Origin: an uncultured Bacteroidales bacterium | GTDB lineage: Bacteria > Bacteroidota > Bacteroidia > Bacteroidales > Bacteroidaceae | Reading direction: 5' to 3' | NCBI GenBank assembly: GCA_937898885.1 | Contig: CALDKD010000041.1 | Coordinates: 60,571 to 124,570, forward strand | Length of the DNA: 64,000 nucleotides | Shown here: positions 1 to 8,244 of the stretch, piece after piece | Layout: every line of letters begins with the position of its first letter | Numbering within the stretch: position 1 is the first letter of the stretch | Made by a program: the position numbers and the translations under genes | The notes under the pieces: generated by a model | The model's database searches: none | The model's input: only the letters and a program-made list of their open reading frames with translations | Told to the model about the DNA's origin: nothing

Positions 1-1
1 A

Positions 2-1057
2 GTGGCGGTTGATGAGTGCAGGTCGGCGACAAGCCGTGAGTTCCTGCGCAAGTCCGACGCCACTCCCGATTTGAGAATAATATCGTACTGTGCCGATATG
101 GAGGAGGCGCGTGAGCTTATCCGCCGCCATAAGGCATACGGCATAATCCACGTACCGGATGAGTTTTCCCGGAAACTTGTAGATGGCAATCAGGCTACTG
201 TGAACCTGTACTGCGATATGAGCGGACTGCTCTACTACAAATCATTGCTCAGCGGTTGCACCCAGGTCTCTCTCTCAATGAATAAAGACATCAAGTTTGA
301 GCGTCTGTCAGGGCTCTCGGACCGCGAGAAGGAGACAACCGCCAAACCCATAGAGTATGAGTATGTGGCAATGTTCAATCCTCAGAACGGATTCTGCTCG
401 TTTCTGATACCCGCCGTGCTGATACTGATTATCCAGCAGACACTGGTGCTGGGAATAACACTCATCACCGGAACCGGAATAGAGCGCCGCCGTAAGGGGC
501 TTTCCGTGCCTGATTACGAAAATGCCGGCCCGCTGGCGGTTCTTACCGGTAAGGGCATCTGCTATTTCGGCATCTATTCCGCTGTTGGAATGTATCTGCT
601 GTGCATTGTGCCTATGCTCTTCAAACTGCCTCAACTCTGGCTTCCCGGAAATTTGCTTATGTTTATGGTGCCGTTCCTGCTGGCATGCGTATTCTTTGCC
701 ATAACGATATCGTTCTTCGTGCGCGACAGAGAGTCTTGCTTCCTTTTGTTCGTCTTTATATCGGTACCGCTGCTGTTCATGTCCGGCATATCGTGGCCTA
801 CATCAAATATCCCCTCATTCTGGAGAGCCATCTCGCAGTTCTTTCCGTCAACGTTCGGTGTGAATGCCTTTGTGAAGATATCCAGTATGGGCGCCACCAT
901 CCGGCAGGTAAGGCACGAGTGCATGGCCCTGTGGATACAGGCAGGAGCGTATTTTATGGCTTCCCTGTTGCTCTACATAGGCAGAGACCGCAAGTATGGC
1001 AGAGGCAATGCGGACTTTGACGTGAGGTCTGTCTCTACTGCGGCAGATGTCCGTTGA
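2..1057 (+). CDS. ABC-2 type transporter permease, 5' end outside window
   Basis: Inner-membrane permease of an ABC-2 type exporter, cut by the left window edge. The first in-frame GTG (base 2) is probably internal, because the frame is open to the edge. The visible N-terminal part (about residues 1-125) is a soluble extracytoplasmic domain. It is followed by about five hydrophobic segments, beginning near residues 135, 180, 215, 245 and 310, the arrangement of the ABC2_membrane_3 family, where a large periplasmic loop separates TM1 from the rest. Such permeases usually work with an ATPase and a membrane-fusion protein, which would lie to the left. The 3' end overlaps the convergent LytTR gene by 23 bases. 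The substrate cannot be read from the sequence. Confidence 0.8.
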   Translation: MAVDECRSATSREFLRKSDATPDLRIISYCADMEEARELIRRHKAYGIIHVPDEFSRKLVDGNQATVNLYCDMSGLLYYKSLLSGCTQVSLSMNKDIKFERLSGLSDREKETTAKPIEYEYVAMFNPQNGFCSFLIPAVLILIIQQTLVLGITLITGTGIERRRKGLSVPDYENAGPLAVLTGKGICYFGIYSAVGMYLLCIVPMLFKLPQLWLPGNLLMFMVPFLLACVFFAITISFFVRDRESCFLLFVFISVPLLFMSGISWPTSNIPSFWRAISQFFPSTFGVNAFVKISSMGATIRQVRHECMALWIQAGAYFMASLLLYIGRDRKYGRGNADFDVRSVSTAADVR

Positions 1058-1901
1058 TGTTGGCCATCTTGTTGATGATTTCCTCGGAATAGGTCTTTGA
1101 GACTGGTATGTGGCGGGCTCCCGTATAGTCCAGCTCTGCGAACATGCCATCTGCCTCTTTCTGGATAAGGCGTACACGGCTGAGGTTTATGAAGTATGAC
1201 CTGTGGCAACGGAACAGATTGTGCTGCTCGCAAATATCCTCTATCTCCTTCATCTTGTTCCTCAACTGGTACTGAACCAACTTGTCGCCCTTCAGATAGC
1301 AGATGTTCACATAGTTGTTGGCTGCCTCAATGTAAAGTATCATCTCTGCCGCAACGACCAGCTTCAGCATGTTCTGTGAGTCGCGGAAATGCACCGGCCC
1401 GGCTTCGTTCCCAATAAGGCCTTTGGCGTACTGTGATATGATCTCATCCTTGGCCTCAATCCTGTTGTTCCTGTCGTGAAGCTCGGCTATCAGCGAGGTT
1501 ATTATATATGGGAACAGGAGAATAGATGCCGTAACCAGGAACATTGACGGCAGAAGCGAGAAATACGGCTCCGCCTTTTTGCCTATGAGCCAGAGGAAAA
1601 GCGTGATGAACATTGTGATTGCGATTCCTTCCATAACCTCCCAGGCTATGTATTGCGTGTGAGTCAACCTTAGGGAGTCCCTGGTCAGCAGCATCGCCAT
1701 ACGGCTTATCAGGGCCACCACCAACTCTATGGATGCCATAATGGCCGCGCGGAACGCCAGCTGGCTTATATCTACATCCAATAACAGGTCTATGTGGAAA
1801 GGCTTGAACCCTATCAGAAAGAAAAACGAATACACTGGTATGAGCAGAATGTAGCAGATCAGTATGCTTCTCTCATAATAAGTCTTTGGAATCTCTTTCA
1901 T
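1035..1901 (-). CDS. Membrane-anchored LytTR-type transcriptional regulator
   Basis: A 288-residue DNA-binding regulator. The N-terminal half has four hydrophobic segments (from about residues 10, 50, 85 and 120), then a short charged linker. The C-terminal ~100 residues are a LytTR domain: a tract resembling AAEMILYIEAANNYVNI, then FRCHRSYFINLSRVRLI and the closing PVSKTY. There is no receiver domain, so it belongs to the one-component membrane LytTR group rather than classical two-component response regulators. The longest frame starts at a TTG (1925) inside the predicted promoter, so I chose the ATG at 1901 (MKEIPKTYYE). The stop overlaps the convergent ABC permease. Repeats at 1959-2017 may be its own operator. 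The targets are unknown; the adjacent ABC exporter is a natural candidate by position only. Confidence 0.85.
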   Translation of the reverse strand: MKEIPKTYYERSILICYILLIPVYSFFFLIGFKPFHIDLLLDVDISQLAFRAAIMASIELVVALISRMAMLLTRDSLRLTHTQYIAWEVMEGIAITMFITLFLWLIGKKAEPYFSLLPSMFLVTASILLFPYIITSLIAELHDRNNRIEAKDEIISQYAKGLIGNEAGPVHFRDSQNMLKLVVAAEMILYIEAANNYVNICYLKGDKLVQYQLRNKMKEIEDICEQHNLFRCHRSYFINLSRVRLIQKEADGMFAELDYTGARHIPVSKTYSEEIINKMANINGHLPQ

Positions 1902-1922
1902 TATATGTTGAGATATTTTGTG

Positions 1923-1930
1923 CAAATATA
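1923..1930 (-). promoter_or_regulatory. Predicted -7 promoter element of the LytTR gene
   Basis: TATATTTG on the minus strand fits the Bacteroidetes -7 consensus TAnnTTTG. It lies 22 bases before the ATG at 1901, which supports that start over the upstream TTG. I see no good -33 TTTG at the usual spacing, so activation by a regulator binding the upstream repeats is plausible. Confidence 0.6.
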
Positions 1931-1958
1931 ATGTAAAAATCCGCCATATTTGTCTTGT

Positions 1959-2039
1959 GGCGAAATTTTTATTTTCAGAAATTCGCCACTATATAACGAA
2001 ATTCACCACAATATACCGGTTTATACACAATAAATCCGG
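1959..2039. repeat. Direct and inverted repeats between LytTR gene and the 2109 gene
   Basis: Two 20-bp direct copies abut at 1978-1997 and 1998-2017 (GAAATTCGCCACTATATAAC and GAAATTCACCACAATATACC, 16 of 20 identical). An inverted copy of the GTGGCGAA core begins at 1957. A further imperfect inverted repeat (CCGG-TTTAT and ATAAA-TCCGG) spans 2016-2039. LytTR proteins are known to bind pairs of direct repeats about two helical turns apart, so these are good candidate operators for the adjacent regulator. Confidence 0.5.
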
Positions 2040-2078
2040 CATATATCACATATATTTTCACATTGTTGAGTCGCGTTG

Positions 2079-2086
2079 TACCTTTG
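2079..2086 (+). promoter_or_regulatory. Predicted -7 promoter element of the small orphan gene
   Basis: TACCTTTG matches TAnnTTTG exactly, 22 bases before the ATG at 2109. A weak TTTT lies 20 bases upstream in place of the -33 TTTG. It rules out the longer frame beginning with TTG at 2076, which would start before the transcript. Confidence 0.6.
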
Positions 2087-2108
2087 TGGCGTAATCAGCG
2101 GCGTGGAA

Positions 2109-2528
2109 ATGAGTGTTACAACAGAAATACAAAGCTTGAGAGGTGTAGTGCCGGAGAATTCTGAGATGAAGGTGCCTTCCGGCGGGACTTGGATTGACGC
2201 CCAACCTGACGAGTATAAGGCTCAGGCCCGTAATATGGCGTGCGGCCTTATGGTTAAAGGCATCAGGAGAGGTGTTGCCGTAAGTATATTGAACGCCTCT
2301 GCGGCAGCTGTAACCTTCATATCCTTCGCCTGCACTCTGGCTCACCTTCAGGTTAAGCCCGCTTCTGAGAACAATGCGGGATTTGTCATAGATGCCTCTG
2401 CCGGCGATGTTGACTATCTTGTAGGAATAGGCTCCGCCTGGTCTGGAAAGTACGGCTATCTGGTTGACCGCACATTGCGCCAGATGATGCTGGAAAACCT
2501 TAAAACCTACCGTGAAGCGGCTGACTGA
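2109..2528 (+). CDS. Small protein of unknown function, 139 aa
   Basis: I do not recognise this family. The protein is 139 residues with one hydrophobic stretch near residues 45-70 (ISILNASAAAVTFISFACTLAHL-like), flanked by basic residues (MVKGIRRG), then a glycine-rich acidic middle and a charged, helical C-terminus (RTLRQMMLENLKTYREAAD). It could be a single-pass membrane protein or a small soluble protein with a buried helix. The start at 2109 was chosen because a TAnnTTTG element lies just upstream. It is transcribed away from the LytTR regulator and shares the repeat-rich intergenic region with it, which makes co-regulation possible. Reading-frame integrity and the promoter suggest a real gene. 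Confidence 0.6.
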   Translation: MSVTTEIQSLRGVVPENSEMKVPSGGTWIDAQPDEYKAQARNMACGLMVKGIRRGVAVSILNASAAAVTFISFACTLAHLQVKPASENNAGFVIDASAGDVDYLVGIGSAWSGKYGYLVDRTLRQMMLENLKTYREAAD

Positions 2529-2558
2529 TAGAGATAAATGGGCAGTGATTATCCTTTT

Positions 2559-3665
2559 TCATTCAGCCAACGGGTGGTAGAAGGTCTTGTCAAGGCTGCA
2601 CTCAGGGTGGAGTATTGATACAAAGTCCTGCAGCAGCAGCTCCGGGTGAAATGAGCTTACCTCGAAGTAGGGAGTGTCATAGACATCGCACACCCAGATG
2701 TTGCGCTCGCGGAAAGGCCTGAAGCGGGCGTATGAGGAGAAATCCTCTTTCAGAAGTCTGTATGTGAGCTTGCTGCTGGTGGAGCTGTTCTTCAGAAGCC
2801 AGACGTCGGCATCGGCGGCTTTCTCATAGACGCTCTCGAACGAGAGGGGTACGGAGCCGCTTTGATGATTTCCGTCAAAGAGATATCTGCCTCCTGCATC
2901 GGCTATCATACGGCCTATGGTGCTTCTTCCTCCTGCCACATACCAGGCTGAGCCGCCACGGGTGTCAAGCATTACCGTTGGTCTGGAGCTGCAGGTGGCC
3001 GCCATCTCTCTCAACTCATCATATTTGCCGCAGATGTCGCGGAACAGCGAGTCTGCCACAAGGCCCTTGCCGAACAGCCTGCCGTAGAACCGCATCCACT
3101 CGGCGCGCCCAAGCGGCGATGTCTCCATATAGTCGGCGCACTCTATAAGCGGTATGCCCAGTCTCTCCAACTGTCCGTACCCGCTCTCCTGGAATGGCGA
3201 TACAAAGATGGCGTCGGGCGACAGGCTTATGATGCGCTCTATGTCGGGATGCATGCTGTTTCCGCAATTCTGTATGCTCCCATCGGCCAGAAGTGCGTTT
3301 ATGAGCGGGTCCTTTATGTATTCAGGCTCGCAGACTCCTGCGATGCTGCCTGCAAGACCTGTCTCAGAGAGTAGTCTGGCAATGCTGTTGGTCATGACAA
3401 CAACGCGTCTGAGGGGTATGCGGACAGTACAGTCCGGCTCGGAATAGCTGAAGCCGGACGGCTTCACAGAGCTCAGGTGATATGTCCGCAGGGTACTGCC
3501 GCTTTTCCAGGGGTTTGCAACGACGGCAGTCGTGTCGTCGTTCTGCTGAGTGATTCCCAGCAGGCTTGAATATGTGGTGATGTCATCTGCATTGCCGGTC
3601 TCTTTCTGTCCGGCACATCCTGCCAGCAGAGACAATGACAATGCTATGGCTGCGCGTATTCTCAT
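2559..3665 (-). CDS. Metal-chelate/cobalamin ABC substrate-binding lipoprotein
   Basis: A 368-residue periplasmic binding protein of the BtuF/FepB (helical-backbone, class III) group. From the chosen ATG it begins MRIRAAIALSLSLLAGC, a lipoprotein signal with the lipobox cysteine at residue 17. It then shows the two-lobe pattern: a first lobe with MTNSIARLLSETG and SPDAIFVSPFQ, a linking helix around RAEWMRFYGRLF, and a second lobe with PTVMLDTRGGSAWYVAGG and ADVWLLKN. Such proteins capture siderophores, haem or cobalamin for a BtuC/BtuD-type transporter. No permease or ATPase is nearby, so it is an orphan here and the ligand is unknown. The upstream Met at 3710 lies before the predicted promoter and was rejected. 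Confidence 0.85.
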   Translation of the reverse strand: MRIRAAIALSLSLLAGCAGQKETGNADDITTYSSLLGITQQNDDTTAVVANPWKSGSTLRTYHLSSVKPSGFSYSEPDCTVRIPLRRVVVMTNSIARLLSETGLAGSIAGVCEPEYIKDPLINALLADGSIQNCGNSMHPDIERIISLSPDAIFVSPFQESGYGQLERLGIPLIECADYMETSPLGRAEWMRFYGRLFGKGLVADSLFRDICGKYDELREMAATCSSRPTVMLDTRGGSAWYVAGGRSTIGRMIADAGGRYLFDGNHQSGSVPLSFESVYEKAADADVWLLKNSSTSSKLTYRLLKEDFSSYARFRPFRERNIWVCDVYDTPYFEVSSFHPELLLQDFVSILHPECSLDKTFYHPLAE

Positions 3666-3687
3666 ATTGTACTTGACAATGCTTTTG

Positions 3688-3695
3688 CAAAAGTA
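3688..3695 (-). promoter_or_regulatory. Predicted -7 promoter element of the binding-protein gene
   Basis: TACTTTTG on the minus strand, 22 bases before the ATG at 3665. It lies downstream of the Met codon at 3710, which fixes the lipoprotein start. Confidence 0.6.
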
Positions 3696-3738
3696 GTTTT
3701 TGTATGTCATATTGCCCGCGTTTCAGTGTCAAACTTAT

Positions 3739-3746
3739 TAACTTTG
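3739..3746 (+). promoter_or_regulatory. Predicted -7 promoter element of the Kef-type antiporter gene
   Basis: TAACTTTG, an exact TAnnTTTG match 21 bases before the ATG at 3768. The divergent promoter for the binding-protein gene lies about 45 bases away, so the two genes share one short control region. Confidence 0.65.
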
Positions 3747-3767
3747 CAAAAATAACAGATTGCGATT

Positions 3768-6011
3768 ATGTCTGAGGAAATGAACCTTGTAGCGGACCTG
3801 GCGCTTATTCTTGTGGCGGCCGGAGTCTTCACCATCATATCGAAAGCGTTGCGGCAGCCGCTTATTCTTGGCTATATAGTGGCTGGCTTTGTCGTTGGCC
3901 CGCATCTGGGGCTTTTCCCCGACATCACCAGCACCGAGGCTGTAGACCAGTGGTCTGAGATAGGCATCATTTTCCTGCTGTTCGCACTGGGACTTGAGTT
4001 CAGTTTCAAGAAGCTGCTCAAGATTGGCAGCAGTGCGCTGATTACTGCCGGTACTATATGTATTGGAATGTTCCTGGCTGGGATTATTACCGGCAGGCTG
4101 ATGTCGTGGAGTATGATGGAGAGTATTTTCCTGGGGGGTATGCTCTCTATGTCCTCAACAACCATAATAATCAAATCATACGATGACCTTGGACTGAAGA
4201 ATAAACCGTATGCTGCTCTGGTCTTCGGCTCTCTGGTGTTTGAGGACCTGATAGCGGTGCTGCTTATGGTGCTGCTATCCACAATGGCAGTATCTAACAA
4301 GTTCGCAGGTGGAGAGATGATTATGGGGCTGGCTAAGCTTGGCTTCTTCTTGATCCTGTGGTTCCTTGTGGGCATATTCCTGATTCCCACACTGCTGAAG
4401 AAAGCACAGAGATACCTGAATGACGAGATCTTGCTGATAGTGGCTATTGGCCTCTGCTTCGGTATGGTGGCCCTGGCCAGCTATGTGGGCTTCTCGTCCG
4501 CATTGGGCGCTTTCGTAATGGGCTCTATTCTGGCAGAGACGCTTGAAAGCGAGCATATCCGTCATCTTGTGAGCGGAATTAAAGACTTGTTCGGCGCTAT
4601 TTTCTTTGTGTCGGTGGGTATGATGGTGGACCCTGCTGTGATTGGTCAGCACTGGGGTACCATAATCATCCTTGCACTGGTGTCGGTCTGCGGTATTCTA
4701 CTGTTCTCCACAAGCGGCTCTATCCTGTCCGGACAAGGCCTGGAGAACTCGGTCCATACCGGATTCAGTATGGCTCAGCTGGGTGAGTTCGCGTTTATCA
4801 TTGCCGGTCTTGGAAGCTCACTCGGTGTCTTGCGCGATTTCATTTATCCTGTGGTGATAGCCGTGTCGGTACTTACCACATTTACGACACCCTATATGAT
4901 AAAGGCGGCGGATCTAGCATACGCTTTCCTTAGCAAGCATCTGCCTGAGAGAATAATAAGCCGTATTAATGCCTCTTCCGGTAAAAGCCGTACGGCCGCA
5001 TCGGCGAACGAGTGGCGCAATCTCATCAAGGATTACCTTCTCAGGGTTACGCTCTATGGGGTTGTGCTGATTGCCATTTCAATAGGCTCGCATCTGTATC
5101 TGGACAACTTTATTGATAAACTGTTGCCATCTATCTCAGGAACATTGAAGAGCACCATCAGCGTTGTGGTTACTCTGGCGGTAATGTCTCCGTTCCTGGT
5201 GGGGCTTGCCGTCAAGGGCTCGTCAATAGCAAAGTCATCAGACAAGCTTCTGAAGGAGAAAGAGGGCAATTTCTGGCCTGTCATCGCGCTGGCTCTGCTG
5301 CGCATATTCATTGCTATGTATTTTGTGCTGTTTGTGGTGGTGGGTCACTTTGACATCTCTTTCCTGATGGTGCTGCTGATTCTTGTGGTCGGCGTACTGT
5401 TCTTCTTCCTGGCAAGGAAGAGCCTGATTCATTTCTCGTCACTGGAGGACCGTTTCATCGCCAACCTGAATGAGAAGGAGATGCACGAGCGCAGGATGGC
5501 CCCGGTAACCACCTCGGTAAATGACATATTCACAGGCTACGATGTGCACACCGGGCTGTTTGATGTGCCGCAGGAGTCAATGTTTGCCGGAAAGTGCCTG
5601 AAGGATTTGCCGCTTCGCGACTTGTCTGGAGCAAATATCGTAAAGATTATGCGCGGAAAACTAAGCCTGACCATTCCGTCGGGCGATGAGATGGTATTCC
5701 CCGGAGACCGTCTGCTGGCTGTCGGTACCTCGGAGCAGCTGGAGAGCCTGCGTCAGGCCATGTGCGGAAATGTGTTTGTATCAGCTCAGAAAGACGGGGA
5801 GTTTGAGCTGGAGCCTGTTACACTTCAGGAAGACTCGTATCTTACGGGCAAGACCCTTCGTGAGGCCGATATGCGCTCGTATGGCTGTATGGTTATCAGC
5901 CTGCTGCACGATGGTGAGCTGATAGCAAACCCGAAACCTGATTACAGGTTCCGGGCTGGCGATGTGGTATGGCTGGCCGGCGAGAAGTCGGCCTGCGACT
6001 GGTGGGGTTAA
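3768..6011 (+). CDS. Kef/CPA2-type cation:proton antiporter with two TrkA-C domains
   Basis: Inner-membrane monovalent cation:H+ antiporter or K+ efflux protein. Residues 1-390 carry the CPA2 Na_H_Exchanger fold, including the paired GFVVGPHLGL and FLLFALGLEFS signatures and FEDLIAVLLMVLLS. Residues ~420-570 add about four further membrane helices. The cytoplasmic end has two TrkA-C (RCK-C) modules: one at about 600-670 (SLTIPSGDEMVFPGDRLLAVG) and one at about 680-745 (DYRFRAGDVVWLAGE). The NAD-binding TrkA-N domain of E. coli KefB/KefC is absent, so nucleotide or glutathione gating as in E. coli is not expected. RCK-C modules in other proteins bind small ligands, but no ligand can be inferred here. 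It is convergent with the ABC permease gene, 5 bases apart. Confidence 0.88.
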   Translation: MSEEMNLVADLALILVAAGVFTIISKALRQPLILGYIVAGFVVGPHLGLFPDITSTEAVDQWSEIGIIFLLFALGLEFSFKKLLKIGSSALITAGTICIGMFLAGIITGRLMSWSMMESIFLGGMLSMSSTTIIIKSYDDLGLKNKPYAALVFGSLVFEDLIAVLLMVLLSTMAVSNKFAGGEMIMGLAKLGFFLILWFLVGIFLIPTLLKKAQRYLNDEILLIVAIGLCFGMVALASYVGFSSALGAFVMGSILAETLESEHIRHLVSGIKDLFGAIFFVSVGMMVDPAVIGQHWGTIIILALVSVCGILLFSTSGSILSGQGLENSVHTGFSMAQLGEFAFIIAGLGSSLGVLRDFIYPVVIAVSVLTTFTTPYMIKAADLAYAFLSKHLPERIISRINASSGKSRTAASANEWRNLIKDYLLRVTLYGVVLIAISIGSHLYLDNFIDKLLPSISGTLKSTISVVVTLAVMSPFLVGLAVKGSSIAKSSDKLLKEKEGNFWPVIALALLRIFIAMYFVLFVVVGHFDISFLMVLLILVVGVLFFFLARKSLIHFSSLEDRFIANLNEKEMHERRMAPVTTSVNDIFTGYDVHTGLFDVPQESMFAGKCLKDLPLRDLSGANIVKIMRGKLSLTIPSGDEMVFPGDRLLAVGTSEQLESLRQAMCGNVFVSAQKDGEFELEPVTLQEDSYLTGKTLREADMRSYGCMVISLLHDGELIANPKPDYRFRAGDVVWLAGEKSACDWWG

Positions 6012-6016
6012 TCCTG

Positions 6017-7306
6017 TTATTTCATTTTAAGCCAGGTGCCAAGCTCTTTCATAGTGGGCTTGCGTCCGTGCATGAATATTCCTATCCTGTATATTCTGGC
6101 AGCTATCCAGGTTGTCAGGATAAAAGAGGCGAACAGTATTACCAACGATACAATTATCTGCCAGGTGGGGATGTCGAACGGTATGCGTGCCATCATTACC
6201 ACTGGCGATGTGAATGGTATCATTGAGAACCAGAACACCATATTTGAGTTCGGGTCGTTGAAGACAGACATCATCACTATGATTGACAGTATGATGGGCA
6301 GCATAAGAATTGTGTTGAACTGCTGTGCGTCCTGAATTGAGTCAACAGATGAGCCGGCTGCTGCGAACAGTGACGCATAGAGCAGGAAACCGCCAATGAT
6401 GTATAGCAGCATCCATACGAATGTGAGCAGGATCTTTGATACATCGCCGAAGGTGATTGCTATGTCTGATGCGAATGAGCCGGCGTCCTGTATGGAGGCT
6501 GCAGGTATCATAGGAACCAAAAGCTTGCTGGCTGTGGCAATGAGGAATCCCCAGATGGCTATCTGTAATGCTGCTACGGCGGCAATGCCAAGAATCTTGC
6601 CCATCATCAGCTCGAACGGTGAGCAGGAGGTGACCATCACGTCGAGCACGCGGCTCTGTTTCTCCTCAATGACGGTGGTGAGTACCTGCTGGCCGTACAG
6701 GATGATGAACATATAGAGCATCAGTCCCAGAAGCATGCTGATGATCATTGAGATATCGGAGGATGTCTGCTCCATTGACTCCTGGTCTCCAGAGCCGTTG
6801 TTCTTCATTGTCTGCAATGACACACGCACGTTGGCATCGTCAATTATCTGGTCCAGGTTCTCAATGTCGTAACTGCGCAGCTTGGCGTTGCGGAGCACAT
6901 CGTTGAGCTGTCCGGATATCTCTTCCTCAAGCATTACTGACGATGAGGAGTTGGTGAGAAGCTGCACGTGCTCCGGATGCTCCAGAACATCGCTTCCTAT
7001 CCATAGTATGCCGAATGCATCGTCCTCGTTGCTGTACTCCCTGCTGGCATCCTGAAGGGTCTTGCCGTCAAGAATAGTGAATTCCACATTCTTGTTGGAG
7101 TGCAGGGCCTTGCTGGCGTAACCGTCCTCGGTATCGTCAATAACCATAATCTTCTTTGCGTCGCTCACATTGTGCAGCATCATCAGTGTGGGGGCAGCGC
7201 CTATGGCGATAATAAACAAAGGTGTGAGAAGGGTGGTGATGATGAATGATTTCTTGCGTACCCTCTCCCTGAACTCGCGTGAGATTATAATACCAATCTT
7301 GCTCAT
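6017..7306 (-). CDS. ABC-2 type permease, NatB-like
   Basis: A 429-residue membrane subunit of an ABC exporter. It begins MSKIGIIISREFRERVRKKSF, the typical amphipathic N-terminus of NatB-type permeases, then TM1 (ITTLLTPLFIIAIGAAP). A long extracytoplasmic domain follows (residues ~45-230), then about five C-terminal membrane segments. The longer frame adds 65 residues of unrelated composition that overlap the ATPase gene, so the ATG at 7306 was preferred; it sits 11 bases after the ATPase stop. It pairs with the ATPase directly upstream. NatAB in Bacillus exports Na+, but this family is broad and the substrate here is not determined. Confidence 0.88.
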   Translation of the reverse strand: MSKIGIIISREFRERVRKKSFIITTLLTPLFIIAIGAAPTLMMLHNVSDAKKIMVIDDTEDGYASKALHSNKNVEFTILDGKTLQDASREYSNEDDAFGILWIGSDVLEHPEHVQLLTNSSSSVMLEEEISGQLNDVLRNAKLRSYDIENLDQIIDDANVRVSLQTMKNNGSGDQESMEQTSSDISMIISMLLGLMLYMFIILYGQQVLTTVIEEKQSRVLDVMVTSCSPFELMMGKILGIAAVAALQIAIWGFLIATASKLLVPMIPAASIQDAGSFASDIAITFGDVSKILLTFVWMLLYIIGGFLLYASLFAAAGSSVDSIQDAQQFNTILMLPIILSIIVMMSVFNDPNSNMVFWFSMIPFTSPVVMMARIPFDIPTWQIIVSLVILFASFILTTWIAARIYRIGIFMHGRKPTMKELGTWLKMK

Positions 7307-7317
7307 ATTATTCTTTA

Positions 7318-8244
7318 TTAAAGTGTACCGTTCACGGCACGGATGAATATATCGTTCATACTTGGGATCATCTCCTGGAATGAGCGCAGGCGGCAGCCAT
7401 TGTTCAGAAGGGCGATGACATCGCGCACATCCTCGTCCCTGGAGATGTGGATTTTCTGCTGGGTGAATCCGCCTATCATACCCTCGGACTCTCCTATGCA
7501 TTCGGCTTTTCCTTCAAGCAGGGTGTCGATTGGCTGTGTCGGGTCGCAATAGACAATCTGGAAAGTGTTGCCTCCGGCCTTGCGCCTTATCTCACCTACT
7601 GAGCCGGAAAGAATATTCCTGGACTGGTTGATGAGGGTGATGTCATCGCAAATCTCCTCTACGGACTCCATATTGTGGGTTGAGAAGATGACGGTGGCGC
7701 CATTGTCGCGCAGGCGGAGAATCTCACGTTTGAGAAGGTCTGCGTTGATTGGGTCGAAGCCTGAGAACGGCTCGTCAAAGATGAGAAGCTTGGGCTCGTG
7801 TACAACCGTGCAGATGAATTGAACCTTCTGTGCCATACCCTTGGAGAGGTCCTCAATCTTCTTGTCCCACCAGTCGCTGATGTTCAGGCGCTCGAACCAT
7901 TCCCTGAGTCTGGCCTGTGCCGCTATGCGCTCCATACCCTTAAGGCGTGCGAAGAAGACTGCCTGGTCGCCCACGCGCATTTTCTTGTACAGTCCACGCT
8001 CCTCAGGCATATAGCCTATGTTGTATATGTCATCAATAGTAATCTCGTGTCCGTCAAGGAACACACGTCCGCAATCCGGTATGGTTATGCGGTTGATTAC
8101 ACGGATCAAAGTGGTCTTGCCGGCTCCGTTAGGCCCTAGGAGACCGTAGATTGAGCCTTGAGGAATCTCAATAGAGACATCATCCAGAGCCTTGTGTCCG
8201 GTGTATGTCTTTGATACATTCTCGACTTTTAGAATCGGGTTCAT
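7318..8244 (-). CDS. ABC transporter ATP-binding protein, NatA-like
   Basis: A 308-residue cytoplasmic ATPase that drives the adjacent NatB-like permease. It has Walker A GLLGPNGAGKTTL (about residues 33-45), the signature DLSKGMAQKVQ, Walker B LLIFDEPFSGFD and the switch histidine in IFSTHNMESVEEIC. A ~90-residue C-terminal extension after the nucleotide-binding domain is usual for this drug/Na+ exporter subgroup (DUF4162-like). Its ATG overlaps the stop of the SGNH hydrolase gene by one base (TAATG), so the two genes are translationally coupled. Confidence 0.92.
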   Translation of the reverse strand: MNPILKVENVSKTYTGHKALDDVSIEIPQGSIYGLLGPNGAGKTTLIRVINRITIPDCGRVFLDGHEITIDDIYNIGYMPEERGLYKKMRVGDQAVFFARLKGMERIAAQARLREWFERLNISDWWDKKIEDLSKGMAQKVQFICTVVHEPKLLIFDEPFSGFDPINADLLKREILRLRDNGATVIFSTHNMESVEEICDDITLINQSRNILSGSVGEIRRKAGGNTFQIVYCDPTQPIDTLLEGKAECIGESEGMIGGFTQQKIHISRDEDVRDVIALLNNGCRLRSFQEMIPSMNDIFIRAVNGTL

